From Porticoccaceae bacterium (GTDB lineage Bacteria; Pseudomonadota; Gammaproteobacteria; Pseudomonadales; Porticoccaceae), in assembly GCA_030741175.1 (NCBI GenBank), contig JASLVT010000051.1, positions 1 to 7,933 on the forward strand: a stretch of 7,933 nt of DNA, written 5' to 3'. Below are positions 6,184-7,933 of this stretch, piece by piece. The position numbers and the translations under genes are program-made. Below the pieces are notes generated by a model. The model did no database searches and was not told the origin of the DNA. It saw nothing but the letters and a program-made list of their open reading frames with translations. Positions within the stretch are counted from its first letter, which is position 1. Each line of letters starts with the position of its first letter.

Positions 6184-6588
6184 ATGCGTAACAGAACAAG
6201 TAAAGCAAGCCCTCAGGGCGAAACGATCGATTTAACGCCGATGCTTGATGTGGTGTTTATCATGCTGATCTTTTTTATTGTGACAGCATCTTTTATCAAG
6301 CTTCCCGGCGTTGATGTAAATAAGATCGATGCGAATACTGCTGATCCCTATAAGAAGGTGGGGATCCTGGTGGCGATAAGCGATAACAATGAGTATTGGA
6401 TTGATAAAAAGCGTGTAGAGGATACCGCTCTTAAACTGAATCTAACGCGATTATTTAACGACAATCCAAAGGGCGGCATGGTAATCCAAGCCGATAATGA
6501 GTCAAACATTGAAACAGTCGCCAAGGTCGCTGATATCGCGCGAGATATTGGTATTAATCCCGTGGCTATTTCTGTAGAAAACGACTGA
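6184..6588 (+). CDS. exbD: ExbD-type proton channel subunit
   Basis: ExbD sits as a dimer in the ExbB pore and carries the proton-accepting aspartate. The 134-residue protein (E. coli ExbD has 141) has a short cytoplasmic N-terminus, the family motif IDLTPMLDVVFIMLIFFIV (15-33) with Asp22 equivalent to E. coli Asp25, one membrane helix at about 21-42, then a periplasmic domain from about 45 to the end that includes ADNESNIETVAKVADIARDIG, cut here after 20 residues. All expected features are present and intact. The start ATG follows a GAGAGA ribosome site and the exbB/exbD hairpin. tonB starts 9 nt after its stop, so exbD and tonB are probably translated from the same message. Alternative identity TolR is less likely because of the TonB-type neighbours. 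Confidence 0.95.
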   Translation: MRNRTSKASPQGETIDLTPMLDVVFIMLIFFIVTASFIKLPGVDVNKIDANTADPYKKVGILVAISDNNEYWIDKKRVEDTALKLNLTRLFNDNPKGGMVIQADNESNIETVAKVADIARDIGINPVAISVEND

Positions 6589-6597
6589 GTTTATAAA

Positions 6598-7203
6598 ATG
6601 AATACTAAGAGAGTGGGTGCTTCTGCCGCACTGGGCATGTTCGTTACCTTTGCATTAATTATCTTGATGTACAAGTTGATTGACTCTGGTAACAAGGACT
6701 TGGATGAAAAAGAAGCATTTAAGATTCCAGATTTCCTGCATGTCGATAGGCAATTAACCGAGAATGCTAAGTCGTCGGAGGTTGAAAAACCAGAAGATCC
6801 CGAGACACCTCCGCCCGATATTCCGGAAGAGGACCTGGAATTCGAGGTGCCTGATAATGCGGTGAGCATGGCTGCCCCCAAGGCTGGTGGCAATTTAAGT
6901 ATCGGTAACTCCGGCTTTGCCAGAGATTCTGATTACATACCCGTATATGTACCGCAGCCACAGTATCCTCGTCGTGCCCAGACTCGCGGCAAAGAGGGAT
7001 ATGCCGTTGTAGAAGTGATTATCACGACGACAGGCGGTGTTCGGGATCCGATCATGGTTGAAGAATGGCCCGAGGGCTGGGGTTTTGGTCGCGCCGCTAT
7101 GAAGGCTGCGAACAAGCTTAAGTACAACCCAAGGGTCATCGATGGCACCGCGCAGGAAGTGCCAGGGGTGCTGTATAAATTTACCTTCCAAATGGCTAAA
7201 TAA
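6598..7203 (+). CDS. tonB: Energy transducer TonB (short TonB2 type)
   Basis: TonB links the inner-membrane ExbB/ExbD motor to the TonB box of outer-membrane receptors. The 201-residue protein has one N-terminal membrane helix (about 8-28), an acidic, proline-containing spacer (29-110) with only a short Pro-rich run (EKPEDPETPPPDIPEE, 63-78), and a C-terminal TonB domain: YVPQPQYPRRAQTRGKEGY at 117-135, then VVEVIITTTGGV (137-148) and KLKYNPRV. The YP-x-RA-x(5)-EG pattern (123-134) is the family mark. E. coli TonB has a functionally important His20 in its helix and a longer Pro-rich spacer; both are absent here, which suits the TonB2 class. It starts 9 nt after exbD, with a weak ribosome site, and its stop overlaps the AAGGGA site used by the next gene. 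Confidence 0.94.
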   Translation: MNTKRVGASAALGMFVTFALIILMYKLIDSGNKDLDEKEAFKIPDFLHVDRQLTENAKSSEVEKPEDPETPPPDIPEEDLEFEVPDNAVSMAAPKAGGNLSIGNSGFARDSDYIPVYVPQPQYPRRAQTRGKEGYAVVEVIITTTGGVRDPIMVEEWPEGWGFGRAAMKAANKLKYNPRVIDGTAQEVPGVLYKFTFQMAK

Positions 7204-7213
7204 GGGATATCTG

Positions 7214-7933
7214 ATGTTGAGACATACCAAAAAATTAGTCGTATTCGGCGCAGCTTTTTTGTTACCTCTGATCTTTACCGTTGCAGATCCACAGTCAGTG
7301 ATTGGCACTGTAGCAGTAGCAGAGGAAAAGAAAGAGCCAAAGTATAAAAATGTAAAAACACGCCAACGCCAAGCGGTTGGTGCCAAATGTGCTAAAGCCT
7401 TAGAAAAAGTTCAGGGTGTTCTTGAAGAAGAGCAGTGGGCTGAATCTCTGATCCAGCTCAATAATATTGAAGTGAATCCAAAGACCTGCTCCTCGGACTA
7501 TGAGCAAACACAGATCTGGAAATTTCAAGGCTATGTGCACTATTCGCTTGAGGACTTTGGTAGTGCCATCCGCTCCTACCGTAAGGTGATTAATGGCGCC
7601 GGTACGCCACCTGAACTACGATTGGACACCCGTTACACCTTGGCGCAGTTATTTACCGTTGAAGAGCGTTATGCTGAAGCGGCAAAAGAACTAGAAATCT
7701 ATATGCAAGAGTCCACCATTGTCGGTGCTGATGCCAAAGTATTGTTGGCTCAGATTTACTACCAGTTGGAGCGCAAACGTGATTCTCTACGAATTTTGGA
7801 GGAGGCAATCACCGATGTTGAGTCCAAAGGCATCCTACCGAAAGAGGGATGGTGGTCATTGCAGCGTGTGCTCTACTATGAAAAAGGTGACTACAAGCGC
7901 GTTGTGAGTATTCTCGAGAAGCTGTTAAAGCAC
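7214..7933 (+). CDS. TPR-repeat periplasmic protein of the TonB2-type operon (3' end outside window)
   Basis: The reading frame opens at ATG 7214 and stays open for 240 codons to the window edge. A hydrophobic N-terminus (8-36, possible cleavage after AVA at 36) marks export; the long signal makes the exact site uncertain. The mature part begins with a Lys-rich segment, then helical pairs with TPR-like patterns, for example YVHYSLEDFGSAIRSYRKV and TLAQLFTVEERYAEAAKELE, followed by a third and partial fourth unit. Cys59 and Cys92 flank the first helical pair and could form a disulfide. TPR genes close TonB2/TtpC operons in Vibrio and relatives, so this is an accessory subunit, likely scaffolding in the periplasm. 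AAGGGA (7202-7207), overlapping the tonB stop, is a good ribosome site 6 nt before the ATG. Its function is not known to me in detail. Confidence 0.9.
   Translation, partial: MLRHTKKLVVFGAAFLLPLIFTVADPQSVIGTVAVAEEKKEPKYKNVKTRQRQAVGAKCAKALEKVQGVLEEEQWAESLIQLNNIEVNPKTCSSDYEQTQIWKFQGYVHYSLEDFGSAIRSYRKVINGAGTPPELRLDTRYTLAQLFTVEERYAEAAKELEIYMQESTIVGADAKVLLAQIYYQLERKRDSLRILEEAITDVESKGILPKEGWWSLQRVLYYEKGDYKRVVSILEKLLKH

Noticed and set aside
6895..7386. Minus-strand open frame of 163 codons across the tonB/TPR junction
   Set aside because: Antisense to two confident genes, with no recognisable motif.
7719..7907. Plus-strand 62-codon open frame near the window end
   Set aside because: It is the wrong frame within the TPR gene, which is open through the same stretch with TPR-like patterns.
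1..7933. Mobile elements, CRISPR arrays, tRNA/rRNA genes, riboswitches
   Set aside because: No transposase, regular repeats, structural RNA motifs or composition break was seen.

Overview
The window looks like chromosomal core DNA of a gammaproteobacterium. GC content is near 50% by eye. The likeliest source is a marine lineage such as the SAR92/Porticoccus/Cellvibrionales group or its relatives. That is an inference from two blocks: the lgt-thyA-folA neighbourhood typical of Gammaproteobacteria, and a six-gene TonB2-type operon typical of Vibrio, alteromonads and other marine gammas. No mobile element, CRISPR array, tRNA or rRNA was seen.

Left block (1-3239). A plus-strand gene tail ends at 134 (possibly PtsP, by synteny). 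It overlaps tail to tail with a minus-strand NRDE/TANGO2-family gene (101-886), and a strong hairpin lies across the overlap. A 107-bp divergent spacer separates the NRDE gene from lgt (lipoprotein diacylglyceryl transferase). Next come thyA (thymidylate synthase with an enlarged insert) and folA (dihydrofolate reductase, probable GTG start 4 nt after the thyA stop). ThyA and FolA form one metabolic pair: ThyA oxidises methylene-THF to DHF while making dTMP, and FolA recycles DHF. The three genes are close enough to be one transcript.

Spacer (3240-3468). This 229-bp gap is the largest in the window. It holds a 17-bp perfect palindrome and a weak promoter candidate, and is the natural control region for the operon that follows.

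Right block (3469-7933, running off the end). The operon order is DUF3450 protein, TtpC-like fused coiled-coil/ExbB protein, short ExbB, ExbD, TonB, TPR protein (3' end missing). Together they form a proton-motive-force-driven energiser for outer-membrane TonB-dependent receptors. ExbB/ExbD make the proton channel, TonB spans the periplasm to the receptor, and TtpC, DUF3450 and TPR proteins are periplasmic or membrane accessory parts. No receptor, substrate gene or clear Fur box is in the window, so the substrate cannot be named.

The most interesting observations are two. The DUF3450 protein and the periplasmic half of TtpC appear to be paralogous modules. A strong hairpin without a U-tract sits between exbB and exbD, where it could set subunit ratio. 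The layout as a whole is a known one; I see no wholly new system.
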